64,000 nt of DNA from positions 9,732,501-9,796,500 of the forward strand of contig NC_068557.1 of assembly GCF_022201045.2 (NCBI RefSeq). Reading direction: 5' to 3'. Below the pieces are notes generated by a model. It saw nothing but the letters and a program-made list of their open reading frames with translations. It searched no databases and had not been told where the DNA came from. Below are positions 45,057 to 57,800 of this stretch, in pieces (positions within the stretch are counted from its first letter, which is position 1; each line of letters starts with the position of its first letter). This DNA comes from Citrus sinensis (lineage: Eukaryota > Streptophyta > Magnoliopsida > Sapindales > Rutaceae). Both the position numbers and the translations under genes were made by a program.

Positions 45057-46545
45057 ATGGCGATGGTTCTAGACGCAAACTTCGAATCAGAGTTCCCGCA
45101 CTGGGCTTCGGTTCGTCGTCGTTTTCGCCCCGATTCTCCCTTCTTTGCTTCCGGCAACATTGAACGCGAACTTCTCGCTAAACAGGTCCTCTTTCCCCAC
45201 TTTCTTTTTTTATTCGAGGCATTTTTTCTTATCTTTTTTTTCTAAGTAATAATCATTTGATATATATATTTTTTTCAATTTACAGGTTGCTTTGGATTTC
45301 AGTGAAGATGAAAAGTACCAACTTGAGAATATGGTAACCGAGGATGGCAGGTACTATTACTTACTTGTAATAGTTTAACCTTTTTTTTCTTTTTTTGTGT
45401 GTGTTTCTTGTGTTAGGTTATGGATCTTATTATTCATTATTATCCAGAAATTGGATGTTTGATTAAGAATCAAGGTTTATAAATGTGTCTCTTTACGAGT
45501 TTATTCAAATTGTCCTTAATTGATGCTTGAACAGGCGAGTCTGCTGTCCTATTGTTGGTTGTAATGCACGATTGAGATCTTTAGAGGAGTTTGAAGATCA
45601 TTACAATGCCCGGCATACTGCATCCTGTTCTGTGTGTTGCAGAGTTTATCCAACATCGCGTTTGCTGAGCATACATGTATCCGAAGCTCATGATTCTTTC
45701 TTTCAGGCAAAGGTTGCACGTGGCTATCCCATGGTAATTTTTTTTGTCCACTTAAGTTTGTGTCGTGAAGCAATGACTAAATCGTGTATGGTTATTTTTT
45801 ATTGTGGATTTAAAACATGGCGGAATCTTTTCGGTTGCTAAGAAATGGTACTTTGTGCAGTTTCAAGTTTCTATAACAAGTCACATTTCCTTTTTATCCT
45901 ACATCATTTGGCATTTCTGACTTGAACTTGTTTGTGCATTACTTGAGAAATTCCACAGATATGACCATCTATTTTACTGATAGCTTTTGCTAGAATAGAT
46001 GGCCTTTCTGTTAATAACGTGATTACTGATTCTTAGAACCCGAATCAATGATCTTAATTGGCTAGATCTATGAATAATACTCATTTTGTGGTTCGAGTCT
46101 GTCGGCATCTGCTTGAGTTTTGTCTTCTTGATTTTATTTGAGATACAACATATTGCTGCATGTTTGTGTGTAACAGTATGAATGCTTGGTTGAAGGCTGT
46201 GGGTTGAAGTTCAAGAACTACAAAAGTCGGCAACAGCATCTGGTGGACAAGCACAAGTTCCCTACTTCATTTGAGTTCTTCAAAAAGGCCCACCCATCCA
46301 AGAAACAGAGACAGAAGAACCAACGTAAACAAGCTTTACAAAAGAAGGAAGCTTCAAGTTCGATGGAAGTAGAAGATGAAACCATCAATGGTCTTGTTTC
46401 TGCTGTCTCTAAATTAAGCACTTCGGACTCCACTCCTTCGTCTGTTAGCTTTGGTCGTCGCCACACTCGTGGCTTGACCCTTGTCCCTCGAGCTGTTCAA
46501 CGCGAAAGAAAACCAGACTCCACCTCAATGCAAACAAAAAGATAG
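45057..46545 (+). CDS. C2H2 zinc finger protein (ZNF511-like), four exons
   Basis: Exons 45057-45185, 45286-45350, 45535-45733 and 46177-46545 give 253 residues with consistent phases and GT-AG introns. Three C2H2 fingers are visible: C69/C74/H87/H92 (CPIVGCNARLRSLEEFEDH), C96/C99/H112/H117 and C134/C139/H152/H157 (ECLVEGCGLKFKNYKSRQQH). A basic tail follows (KKQRQKNQRKQALQKKE) and a C-terminal SFGRRHTRGLTLVPR. The finger arrangement and FGRRHTRGL-like end fit the eukaryotic zinc-finger-511 group. It is probably nuclear and nucleic-acid binding; the cellular role is not established. Confidence 0.88.
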
Positions 46546-46559
46546 CCAGCATGCATACG

Positions 46560-47150
46560 CTGATTGAATCTGGACCACTACACATGCTTCAGTATTTTCC
46601 TGCAGTACCAATTCTCATGTCTTGTGCAGACTGCAATGAGCTTTGAACAGATTATGAGTTGCCGAAAGATGGTGCATCCCTTGAAATTTCCCATCGACCC
46701 TTGGAGTTGAATCACTTCCGACTAGCTGACAACTTGTTTCGAAGCCCACTTTTCTTATTTTATTGATCATATATTATTACCTATGAATTAAAAATGTTAA
46801 TGTAGTGATGATCATTTTATTAATATATTTCTATGTTATTCTTTGAAAGAAATCTTGTTTTTCGCTTGATGTTAATTCTTCCTTTTGAATAGTGATGTAA
46901 GTAATTTCAAATGATATTCCGTGAATGTTTTGATTAACTAAAAAAATATTACTCATACGCCACATGATCTGGGATATAATGCTCAATCATTGCAAAGTTT
47001 TGAAATCATATCATAAATCTGATTTCACATGATGCCGAACAAGGAAGGTTTCAAATTGGTTGTCTTTGAATTTCATCCACAAAAAACAAAATTGAAGAAT
47101 CGGAGGAAGCATTCAAACAGTTAACGAAACGACATCGTTCTGAATAAGGG
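46560..47150. other. 3' flank of the zinc-finger gene and promoter region of SEC61G
   Basis: There is no ORF of interest. A short stretch with acgacatcgt near 47130 and the CT-poor leader at 47180-47270 probably form the 5' region of the next gene. Confidence 0.35.
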
Positions 47151-47270
47151 TATTTTGGTCAAATAATAGGGAAAGATAGTTGACATCATCTTTGGCAGCT
47201 TATTTAACAACAGCCGGTTGCGCTAAATTCATAGATCTACAAATTCGCTTCATTGAAGGAGAAAACGAAA

Positions 47271-47575
47271 ATGGACGCCATCGACAACGTCTTCGATCCG
47301 CTCAGAGATTTCGCAAAAGACAGCTTGCGTCTCGTCAAGAGGTGTCACAAGCCCGATCGCAAAGGTACATGTCATAATAATTTCGAATTTATTGTTTTAT
47401 TTTTTTTCTGATTTAATCTGCCGGTATATTGACTTGCAATTTATTTTGAAATTTCGCAGAATTCACGAAGGTTGCGTTCCGTACGGCGATCGGATTCGTT
47501 GTCATGGGATTCGTAGGTTTCTTCGTCAAGTTGATCTTCATCCCTATCAACAATATTATTGTTGGATCTGGATAA
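47271..47575 (+). CDS. SEC61G: Sec61 gamma subunit (SecE family), two coding exons
   Basis: Exon 47271-47364 joins 47460-47575 (donor aaag/gtacat, acceptor tcgcag) to give 69 residues, [20 protein letters not shown] then [20 protein letters not shown] and one C-terminal membrane helix ([20 protein letters not shown]). This is exactly the plant Sec61 gamma length. It is a tail-anchored subunit of the endoplasmic reticulum protein-conducting channel, working with Sec61 alpha and beta. A GT right after the stop (ataag/gtacaag at 47577) suggests a further intron in the 3' untranslated region, which is an inference. Confidence 0.93.
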
Positions 47576-47579
47576 GGTA

Positions 47580-49100
47580 CAAGTCCATTGTTTTAATTTA
47601 TGATTGAAATATTCTCTTGCCTTGTGTGTATGTTTACAATTTGATAGCGAGTTAAGCTTTAGGTTTAATTTGGACATGAAATGCATATTGAATTAGTTTT
47701 TAAGGTGATTAATCTTTATCATCAATGTATAATTCACTAATCTTATGTATGTATTCAAATCTTATTAATAGGAGCCATTGACTACGAACTCCAGTTTTTT
47801 CTACATGATTTGTGAATTTTCGGTTTGTGGATTTTTTTATTTTATTTTTAGGATACAGTCTTGGATGAAAAAATCAGTCACATTTGTGACATCTTTGATT
47901 GGATGTTTAAATGGCTCAAGATGTATAGATTATTCTGGTACATCAAAGACGTTGCATTACTTTTCTGGTTTTTTGAGCTGGTGTTGCAATGAAACAGAGG
48001 GTTCTTGTTTTTCTCATCTGGGACACTGTTGAAACTAGGAGGATGTTGTTCTGTTCTTTGATTGAAAATGCAAGCAACTTATGTGTAGTCCTATAGCGAG
48101 CATCCACTTATTTGCAAATAGAAATAAAGAAATGTGTAAATGTAGTACATTCAATGTCAAAACATGTTGAACGACAGCCAATAAAATGTGGGCAAACTAT
48201 ATACAACAGGCAGGTTTGATGTCTCACGAAGATGCATGGGTTCTTTCTTTCAAATTTATTTGTCCCTGTTGCTGAATTTTAGCATATTTGGTGTATATTT
48301 TAAAATTTTCTTTTATGCTTTTGTATGTGCTTAACTTGCCTACAAAATTTAGCAATAGTTGTGCATTGATCTTGAATGTTCTGAGTGACTGCTTTTGCAA
48401 TTGATGTGCTACTTGTGATGTTGCTTACCGTGGGATGTTAATTGACTAGAATTTTGAAGCTTATGTGCACTTTGAGAAATTATATCTATAGTTTTTTTCT
48501 TCATAGACACACTACTGAAGAAAAGTCATTAAGAGGATGAGGACCATAATCAAATTCAAATTTTGCTGGTTATTGACTATGGATTAATATGCATTTGGAA
48601 TGCAATACTAACTGTTGTCATACATTCATTAAAGACTAATGAATTCCTTGTGAAATTGCAGGCTGCAGAGTTGCTGGCTTTGATGATGGAAGTTATCAGC
48701 AGATTGATTCACACCCTTCAACGAAGGAATGAGTTAACCCGTTTAGAATTTTATTAGACAGTACCTCAAATATGCCTTGAATCTTTTTGAATTAGACTTT
48801 ATATTTGCTTTTAAGTTGACTTACTCCGGAAATATTTTACTTTTGTCGAAAATTAGTTTGTTCTTACAGATTGGAACTTGCTACGTTAAATCATTTTGTT
48901 TACTTTAGACCCCTTTACTTTAGCACTTGCAAATGCTCCACTTGAAAGCCTGCAATTTTTGTTCCAACTAACGATGAACTCAGTTAAATAATAAGGGGAT
49001 CAATTCAAGGCGTCGGAGAGGAGCGCTGTGTTCGAAAATCAGAAGGAAATACATCACCGCAGTCAACTTTGTTAATTTAGAATGCAAACCGCCAAATTCT
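47580..49100. other. Downstream region of SEC61G, no further gene seen
   Basis: T-rich sequence with short ORFs only. Parts such as 47853-48050 or 48660-48760 follow pyrimidine-rich AG sites (ttttattttag at about 47841-47852, tgaaattgcag at 48651-48661) and may be untranslated exons of the SEC61G transcript. No coding similarity is visible. Confidence 0.4.
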
Positions 49101-49306
49101 AATTCTACGATACTTGCCAGTAGCGGTCATGGAACTGAAAAGTTGGGCAATGTTTATTCAAAAATTCAAAATCACCGGTGACTTTTGAATCAGAGAAGCC
49201 ATTAATTAAAGAAATCCTATTTCCATTGTGTGACGATAATGGGAAAAAAAAATTCAATAAGATACAAGAACTAACAAGTCGAAAAATAATGGGCAGCACT
49301 TCAGAC

Positions 49307-50096
49307 TTAGCAATTGGGAAGGCCATCAGCAGCATCATCGAGAGCAGAAGCAAGCACCAGCTGAGGTTGAGCCAAATAAGCTTCCTTTCTAGCCTTCTTT
49401 TTCTCCCGCTGCAACCTGAAGTACTCTCGCTTCCTTGCTCTGTAACTGTTGGGATTCTCAGGCTGCACTTCTCTTGGGTAAACACTTATCTAAAAATCAC
49501 ACAAATCCATGTTCAATTCTACTACCAATACAATTCAAGATGGCATTCACTTGAGCATTTTCACAAACAGTTTGTTATTGCAAAATATTTCACCTGCTTC
49601 CTGTCAGGCCCAAACTTCTCAAATTTGACTAGTCCATCAATCAAAGAGAATATTGTATGGTCCTTGCCAAGCCCCACATTTTTCCCTGGATGGAACTGAA
49701 AATTTCACTTCAGGTTAAAATCACATAGTTACTAAAACGCACAAATTTAATTTTTTTTTAAAAAAAAATTTTAATATAAGAAAAGGAATTTAGGGTGAAA
49801 ACCTTGGTGCCACGCTGGCGGACGATAATTGCGCCGGGCTTGGCGACCTGGTCACCGAAAATCTTGACGCCGAGCCGCTGTCCCCGCGAATCACGGCCGT
49901 TCTTTGTGCTACCGGCTCCCTTCTTGTGTGCAGATTCGATAGTTAAGGGTAACGGCGACGTTGGTGGGAGGGAAACGGTGACGGATTTGGGACACACGGT
50001 GAAATCGCCTTTGAGGAAGGAGGAGGAAGAGCTTGAAGATAAAGAGAGACCCTTAAACGAGCCGATTAGGCTCGCACTCATTGAAGCTGTTGCCAT
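49307..50096 (-). CDS. RPL27: Plastid ribosomal protein bL27c, three exons
   Basis: Exons 49803-50096, 49594-49695 and 49307-49489 encode 192 residues with phase-0 junctions. The first ~50 residues are a Ser/Thr-rich chloroplast transit peptide ([20 protein letters not shown]). Then comes the bL27 core [48 protein letters not shown] and [16 protein letters not shown]. The C terminus has the basic plant-type extension ([20 protein letters not shown]). bL27 sits at the peptidyl-transferase centre of the 50S subunit. It is nucleus-encoded and imported into the chloroplast. Confidence 0.93.
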
Positions 50097-50099
50097 TTT

Positions 50100-50836
50100 T
50101 CTTCTCTCGGTTTAATGGTGGAAATGAAAATATTTCGAAAAAGACGGATAAACGAGTGAGGCGCTTATCTTAAGGGTCGTTCGGTTCAGTTTCACCACTG
50201 GCCACTTCAGCAATCAAGTCAAGTCATTCGGAATGGCGGGCCCTGCCTATGTGGAAGTAGAATTACGTCATTCCAAAATTTCGTTTATTGGCTGGTGGAT
50301 TAATGTAACTAAATTTGTGTTAGATTTTTTTTTGAAAAAAATTATTAACTACTTAATGAATGACATTTTAATAATATGATATTACATATAATATTATTTA
50401 GAGTAAATTTAAAATAAAATTTTGAAGGCCTATTAATATTCGTTATAATATTTTCTAACAATTCAAATAATAATTTTATCTCAATTGTTAATTAGTACTC
50501 ACCCAATAGAAAATAAATTTTATTATAAATAAAATTACTTTTTATTTTTGTATTTTATAAAGTGTCGACGCACACCTTTAAAATGTTGGAAATGTATTTT
50601 TTTAAAGTTTTTATAAATATTGTTTTATATATTTTATCTCACACTTGAAATAATTTTGTTTGGATGTAGAAATCTTGGCTGCTAAATAAAAATAAAACTA
50701 CAATGCTTTTCTGTTGCAGTTCTATGTATCAAGAAATGAATTCTTAAAAAAGAAATTGTTATTACTATTTATTTTTTTTTATAAAGATGTCAAGATCTGT
50801 ATAATTTAACTGACTTGTGTATTGTGGTTGAGTATA
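50100..50836. other. Upstream of RPL27 to the second gypsy element
   Basis: Holds the RPL27 promoter side (no clear TATA box) and AT-rich sequence. No gene. Confidence 0.4.
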
Positions 50837-50841
50837 TGTAT

Positions 50842-51480
50842 TGTTGATATAGGGTTTTGGGTCAGCTTGTTCGCGACCATAATTCTTCCTCAACACTTCA
50901 ATTTGTAGTTGGTAAGGGATAACTTCACATTGCTCCTTTTTGACTAGCAAGACTTTAAAGCTTGCAACTTCTCATCGGCACACTCCTACACACAGAAAAC
51001 CAGCTAGAGAACGTCGAAGGTTTTCCCGGCGTAAACCCTCCGACGCTCAAATCAGCAATCTGGGCTTACTTAGGAAAAACTTTGCCACTGTTCTCGTGGC
51101 TTTTTACTGTAATGTTTATTCCTTAGATTCCCGAGAACTCTTCCCCCCAAGAACCCAAAAAAAGAATCTCAAAAATGAAATTTTCTTTTAATAGGTTCAA
51201 TGTTTAAGGGTCCAACCCTTTTACCTTCTTTGGAGGCCCCTTTTATAGCCCTCCTGAGAATGTTGTAATTGTGGCTGAGTGAGCCTTGTGCCTGGATTCT
51301 CAAAAAGTAACACATGTTTTGATAACTGTCATTGATTAGGTCTTCGGCCTTGGCCCCAATAGAAGGTCTCTTCGGTGTCGAACAAAGGACTCCTGCTCAT
51401 GGACGTTATATAGCTCCTCGCCCACAAGAAAGAAATCCTTGTTCGAGTGCAGCTTGTGGCGTCGTTATATACCCCAAACA
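50842..51480 (-). repeat. LTR of the old Tat element
   Basis: It starts tgttgatat and ends accccaaaca, followed by a purine-tract region like that of the young element. It shares the ggcgtaaaccctccga block (51028-51043) and a minus-strand CTATAAAA box (51241-51248) with the young LTR. It lacks the 33-bp U3 repeats. Confidence 0.75.
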
Positions 51481-51976
51481 CCGGTCCCTCAGTTTCTGGT
51501 GTTGATAATGCAATGGATCAATATTAGAAACTTGGTAGTTCTATTTTGTTCGGGACACACTTTGACTTCTTGGTGTTAAAAGGAGGAGCTGTTCATTTTA
51601 CCCTTTAAGCTGCTAACAGTTGTTTACTCGAAGAGTCGTGTCGTCATTAAATGCGGGTGATGTGGCAGGAATCTATCTATTCATTCAAAATTTAAACTAA
51701 CAGTTATAAAACTCTCAGGTGTGTGCTGTTAAATGACCATTACCTAAGGGTTTCCGATTCCCTTGGGAACCCTAATCTTCGAAGGAAAATTCCTTCCTTT
51801 CGCCCTCCGGTGATCAAACTATCTGCCTCCACCGAAGATTAAGTCACTTTTTCTATATCTGTTCTAGTATGCTTCTGTTTTAGGTACTATTTTCCTTACT
51901 CCAATTTTGGATATTTATCATTTTTTTTTTGGGTTGATAGGAATTTAATTGTATCTTTTTGGATATCGTTTAAGGA

Positions 51977-54024
51977 ATGTCAAAAGGCAAGGAAAAGGTA
52001 ATTGAGATTGACGATGATGAACCGAATTTCTTGCCTAGACTGCTCATAGAGCCCATTTTCGACATCAGGTTCCCCTTAGAGCTAGTAGGTCATTCTAGTG
52101 TTAGGAATAGTGCTAGGAGAATGTCTCCTGAGATTTCTACATCATCTAGCAAAATTAATGACAACGAATCTTCTAGCTCATAGGGAACCTTGAGTGGGTA
52201 CGTAGGTGAAGAGTCTGATGAAGTGTCTTCACCAGAGGTAGCTCGACCAGAGAAGAAGAGAAAATTAAGTGATAGAACTCTGGCTGAGTATTACCTTATT
52301 GATTTCATGACTTGCACGACCACAACAGATGACCTTAGAGAGCTTCGAAACATTTACAAGATTCCTGATGATATAAACTTTAGGATCACTGAGAAAAAAG
52401 ATACCTCTATCCGACTTCCCAGGGGTTATATTACTTTATTCTCAAAGAGTTTTAAATTACGAATGAGGCTTCCCTTGCAGCCTTACTTTATGAAGATGCT
52501 TGGTAGATTACATTTATCTCCGGGTCAGCTTAACCCCAACGGATGGAGAGTACTTTCTGGTCTGTTCATACTGTGGAACAGGTGTGGTGAAAGTGAATCT
52601 ACAATTGATGAGGTCAAGCACTTGTACCAGTTAAAGAGCAGCCCTAAAGACATCGGTTGGTACTATTTCATGTCAAGTACCAAGACTAGGAAACCTATAA
52701 CTGACCTCCGAACAGGTGGTGGGAATTAGAAGAGCAAGTTTTTTTTTTTTTTTTGCTGGGGGTCCATGGGGTCAGGCAGCTCCAACTCATGGTGGGAATG
52801 TCCATGTCCCCTCTCGTTTCTCAATTCTAGGTTGCCTGCTCGTTTAAGGTGTATTGCACCACCAGTCGATAAAATGACTAAATTATTTCTAACAGAGCCT
52901 CTGATTATACTGTAGGTTCCTAGAGCATCCACTATAGCGTAAAGGGCGAATTGAGATTGCGTTAGCAAATTCTTGCTCGTATAGAGATCAGATGAGTACT
53001 TGCAACCTGGTTGATTCTCACTTAGTGCCTAACGCCTATGCTATGGAGGACGCCGTGATTGGGGCTTTAAACAAAAAATCCCCTCATTTTGGTGGCGCTA
53101 AGGGGGGATCACAGCAAGGAGGCTCTTTCAGAGAAGCGCCTCAGCACCATAGGGAAAACTTTCGCTCTGAAAACCCTACCACCTTCTTCTCCTCCTAGAG
53201 CAAGCGAAGCCATTGGAGTTACAGGTAGTGCTGGTCTTGCAACTTCTCCTCATTCAGCAGGGTCCAAGCCTCGTCCACCCGATGATTAACCAGAGTATTT
53301 GGTCCCTTATATCAATGAGTTTGTTAGGCTCGTGAAGACCAAAATTTTGGAGGACTTTGATGGCAGTACGCTCAAGGAGTTGGTTGGGGCTATTCAATTC
53401 GGTACCTTTCAACTGAGTTGCATGGCTACCTACTACAAAGCGAAGGTTGGTCATTATGATCGTAAGATATAGGATGATATTCAGTCAGCAAAAACAAAGC
53501 TGAAATCACCGAGAAGAAAAGCAGGAGACCTCAACCTTAAGAACATAAAGCTAGTGAAGTAAGTATCTCTTGCAGAGGCTAATGCGATTACCCTTGAAAA
53601 AGAGTTGAGCAAGGCTAAGGACGATTCAGAGATCCAAAAAGCTTCTCATGAGTCTCAGCTGGAGTCGCTCCGTACCTCGCACAAGACTCTAATCGAGACT
53701 TTAGAGAGGAAAGTTGATGACAACTACAACGAAAGGCTCAGGCATTCCTATCGGTGCATCATGGCTGTTCTCGGAGGGCAACACCCCGATTTGAAAATGG
53801 ACGAGCTTGCTGCTGGTGTAACTGAATACATGAATGAGGAGGCAACTAAAAAAGGTGGAGAGGAAATAGGGCCAAACACAATTGAGGAGGCGACTTCCCC
53901 ATCTCTCCTTGCTCTTATTGATGTTGCTGAAGCAAGCATTCCCCCAGGTGCAACTGGCGAGACTCTTCCATCTCCCCTATTTGACAATCTAACAGAAGTA
54001 GATCTTCTCATAAATCCACTATGA
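51977..54024 (+). pseudogene. Antisense ORF of the old Tat element (broken)
   Basis: The plus-strand pieces (51977-52183, 52190-52729, 53605-54024) align with the aORF at 10481-12621. The conserved domain reads YLIDFMTCTTTTDDL, LRLPRGYITLF-like, SFKLRMRLPLQPYF, LHLSPGQLNPNGWRVLSGLF and EVKHLYQLKSSPKD. The C-terminal part keeps HSYRCIMAVLGGQHPD, matching FSYKCIMSVLKEEYPE. A TAG at 52181-52183 and several frame breaks at 52730-53600 disable it. Amino-acid conservation is higher than expected from the nucleotide drift, which suggests past selection on the protein. Confidence 0.8.
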
Positions 54025-54279
54025 ACGTACCACAAGCTTATTTTGTAAACATTGTATTCCAAGTTTTGTAATTGTTTGCTCTTGTCACTAGATTGTTAAT
54101 GAATAACTTTAGTTTGTTTACTTTATACAATTTTCGTTATTTACTGCAGATAGACCACTTTAATCTTATGTCCTGCATTGAGCACGATCAACGATTCTAT
54201 CAGACAAATAATGATTTGTTCGCATCGTCTGGTCGAGCTGACTTATCCAAATTCAGATGCCTGCTTAAGCAAATCATGT

Positions 54280-54690
54280 CCAACTTGGCTTCTGCTCTCG
54301 CCTACGAGGAGGCTTTGAGACTTGAAGCCTTTATTTGACTTGGAAATTTTTTTTGAATATTTGATCATCTGCTCGTCGTCGCTCAGGTCGAGTAGATTTC
54401 GGCAATCTTGGCTTTTGGTTTTGCTCTCGAACAAGCTTTGAGACTTGTAGCCTTTATTTGACTTAGAATATTTTTTTAATATTTGATCGTCTGCTCGCCA
54501 TCGTTTGGTGGATTAGATTTTGAAAAACTTGGCCTCTGGTCTTGCCCTAGAGCAGGCTTCAAGTCTAACTCAGAAATGTTTTTGAATATTTGATCGACTG
54601 CTCCCTGTCTTTTGGTCCAGCAGATTTCGGCAATCTTGGCTTCTGGTCTCGCTCTCGAACAAGCTTTGAGACTTGAAGCCTTTATTGCTT
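54280..54690. repeat. Imperfect tandem repeats (about 107-123 bp, four units) in the old Tat element
   Basis: cttggcttctggtctcgctc-like starts occur near 54284, 54407, 54528 and 54635, each followed by gaacaagctttgagacttga-like sequence. The array lies between the aORF and pol ends, the same place as the 69-bp array in the young element, with a similar ctggtct...gagcag.ag core. Confidence 0.75.
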
Positions 54691-54834
54691 TGGAAAATTT
54701 TTAAGCTTTCTGGATAAACTTCCTCAAACCTTCATTAAGCGTAATTTTTGAAATACAAGAAGCAAAACCAAATACAAGGAGTAAAGCAAATATAAGACAT
54801 TACTAGCTTAATTCATTCCAAAGAGACCTTACTG

Positions 54835-57800
54835 GAAATATTTTTTTAGATGCTTGGCATGCCACGGCCTTTTCATCTCGTGACCATCCACGCGGGCAAG
54901 TCTATAAGCACCTGGTCTAGCAACTTGCAGGACTCTGTATGGCCTTTCATAATTGGGATCAAGCACACTTTGGGCTGGATCTCTAGTGTTTTGGTTAACC
55001 TTTCTGAGTACCCAATCGCCTACCCTAAATTACCTCACTCGTACCTTTTGATTATAGTAGCGGGCTACCCTTTGCTAGTAAGCGGCTATCCTTTCCAATC
55101 TCAGCTCTCTCTTCTCGGCTAACAAGTCCTTATTCAAGCAGATCTGCTCATTATTCTCATACTTGTTAAAGTGACCAGTTCAGTGCATGGTTATTCCTAT
55201 GTTTGCTGGCACAACTGCTTCATGCCCAAAGGCCTGAGTGAACATGGTTTCTCCAGTGGCCATCTTATGCGAGGTCTTATATGCCTACAGCATGCCTGAG
55301 AACTCGTCAACCCATGTACCCTTCTTTTCTCTCAATCTCGTCTTCATAAACTTCTTTATGACTTTGTTGGCCACTTCTACTTGTTCGTTAGACTGTAGGT
55401 GTGTGGGTGAGCAGAACTTTAGATTTATCCCGAGGTTCTAACAAAACTTCATGAAGTTGTGATTGTCGACCTGCTTGTCATTGTCTGTTATCAAGGCGTA
55501 TGGAATTCCATAGTGGCAAATGATATTTCTTCATACGAAATCTGTTATTTTTTTTCTCTTACTGAGTTCTTCTATTTCAACCCACTTAGTGAAATACCAC
55601 TTAGTGAAATAGTCTATTGCCACGACAGTGTATATGGCAACTCCCCGCCCTTTTGGCAAATACCTAATTAGGTCAATTCTCTATTGAGCAAATGGCCAAG
55701 GCGAGAACATTATGGTGAGCTTTTCGGGTGGTTGCGCCGGGAGACAGTTAAAATTCTAGCAGCTTTTGCAAGTCCTGGTTTTTTTCCTGAGAATCTTTGG
55801 GCATCGTAGGCCAGAAGTATCCTTGCTTTAGAGCTTTGAGAGCAAGGGATCTATCTCCTGGGTGATTTCTACAGACCCCTTCATGTATTTTCCTCAATAT
55901 ATAGTCTGCCTCTTCTTTATCCAGACATCTAGAAAATGGCAAGGTGTACCCTCGTCGATATAGCACCTCATCAATTAGTGTATACGTAGTTGTTTGACTC
56001 TTGATTTTTCGAGCCCGTACTTTATCTGTTGGTAATATTCTGTCCCAGATGTTTGAGACGATGAGGTCCATCCGCGAGCTGTTTTGATCTATTCGCATAA
56101 TCTCTTGGTCTAGTTTGGTATTAGGATTGGCTTTTACTTCCACAAGAATCGACTTTGACATTTTTACGTCTGCTGTGGTAGTCAGGATGTCAGAATCTGC
56201 ACTATATCTACTAACTCAAACTTTCCGATCATTTGTTTGGCTTTCCTCAAGTACAACTCAATTTTCTCATCTTGTAGTTAAAACCTTTCGCTGATGAAGT
56301 TGGCAACCAGTTGTGAATATATTCGAACTTTCACCATGTTACCCGCAAAGACTGAGCTAACTCTAGCCCTGCAATCAAAGCCTCATATTTTGTCTAGTTG
56401 TTTGTGGCTTTAAACTCGAGCCTTTACAATATAATAGATTTCCTTTCCATCTTGACTTTCCAAAATTATCCTTACCCCATCCTTTTGCACGCTTGAAGAC
56501 CCATCCACCGTCACCTGCCAAATTTGGCCTCCATTGTCTTTAACATCAACACGCTTGTGGTCGGTATCGACGCGAGGCTCTATAAATTCTACTATAAAGT
56601 CTGCCAATGCATATGCCTTAATCATTGCTTGTGGTCTGTCGCTTATATTAAACTCACTTAGCTCTATTGCCCACTTTACCAGGCGACCAGAAGCTTCCGG
56701 TTTATGCAACATTTGTCGTAGCGGCTGGTTAGTCACCACAACAATGGGAAATGCTTGAAAATATTGTCTTAACTTCCGAGCAGCAACAACTAGGGCGAGT
56801 GCCCACTTCTCCATCTTTGGGTATCTAGTCTCAGGGTCGAGTAGAGCTTTGCGGTGTAATACACTGGATATTGAATTCTCGACTCCTTACATACCAATAC
56901 CGAGCTTGTTGCATAATCCAAAACGGTCAAATATAGGAACATTACATCCTCTCCTCGCAGTGTGGACAACAACATGGCTTAGTGTAAGTATTGCTTTAGC
57001 TTCTGAAAGGCTTCTTCGTACTCATGAGTCCTCTCCATCTTCTTTCGTCTTTTATTCACTTGGATTTGCCTTATATATGAATCAACTCAATGCCGCCACT
57101 TTTCCTGTGAGGCTCTGTATCTCGTTTAAATTACGAGGAGACCTCATTTCCACAATTGCTCAGATCTTCTCTGGATTTGCCTCAATTCCATGATGACTCA
57201 CCATAAATCCGAGGAACTTGCCGGAATCGACCCCAAAGACACACTTCTCAGGGTTGAGCTTCATTTTGTATCTTCACATAAGTTCAAACATCTCATCGGG
57301 GTGTCTAGTGTGCTCGGTTGGGCTCTTCGATTTGGTTATCATATCGTCCACATAAACCTCCATCGTGTGCCTAATTAGTGGCTTGAAAATTTTGTTCACC
57401 ATTCTCCAGTATATTGCGCTGGCATTCTTGAGGCCAAACAACATAACCCTGTAAGAGAACAAATCCTGGTTAGTAAAAAAGACTGTGTGTTATTCATCTT
57501 ACTCGAACATCGAGATTTGATTGTATCCAGAGAACGCATCCATAAAGTTAAGCAAGCTATGACCAGTTGTTGAATCGACCAATTAATCAATTTTAGGTAA
57601 TAGGAAGCTGTCTTTTGGGCACGCTTTGTTAAGATTGGTGAAATCCACGCACATCCTTCATTTTCCATTGGCATTATTTACGAGAACGACATTAGATATC
57701 CACTTGGGGTAGTTCACCTCCCTGATTAATCATGCCTTTAGAAGTTTCTCCACTTCACCATTAATGGCCTTGTATCTCTCATGGTTAAAGTATCTCTTTT

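Noticed and set aside
49178-49699. 173-codon plus-strand ORF
   Set aside because: Antisense shadow of RPL27 exons 2 and 3.
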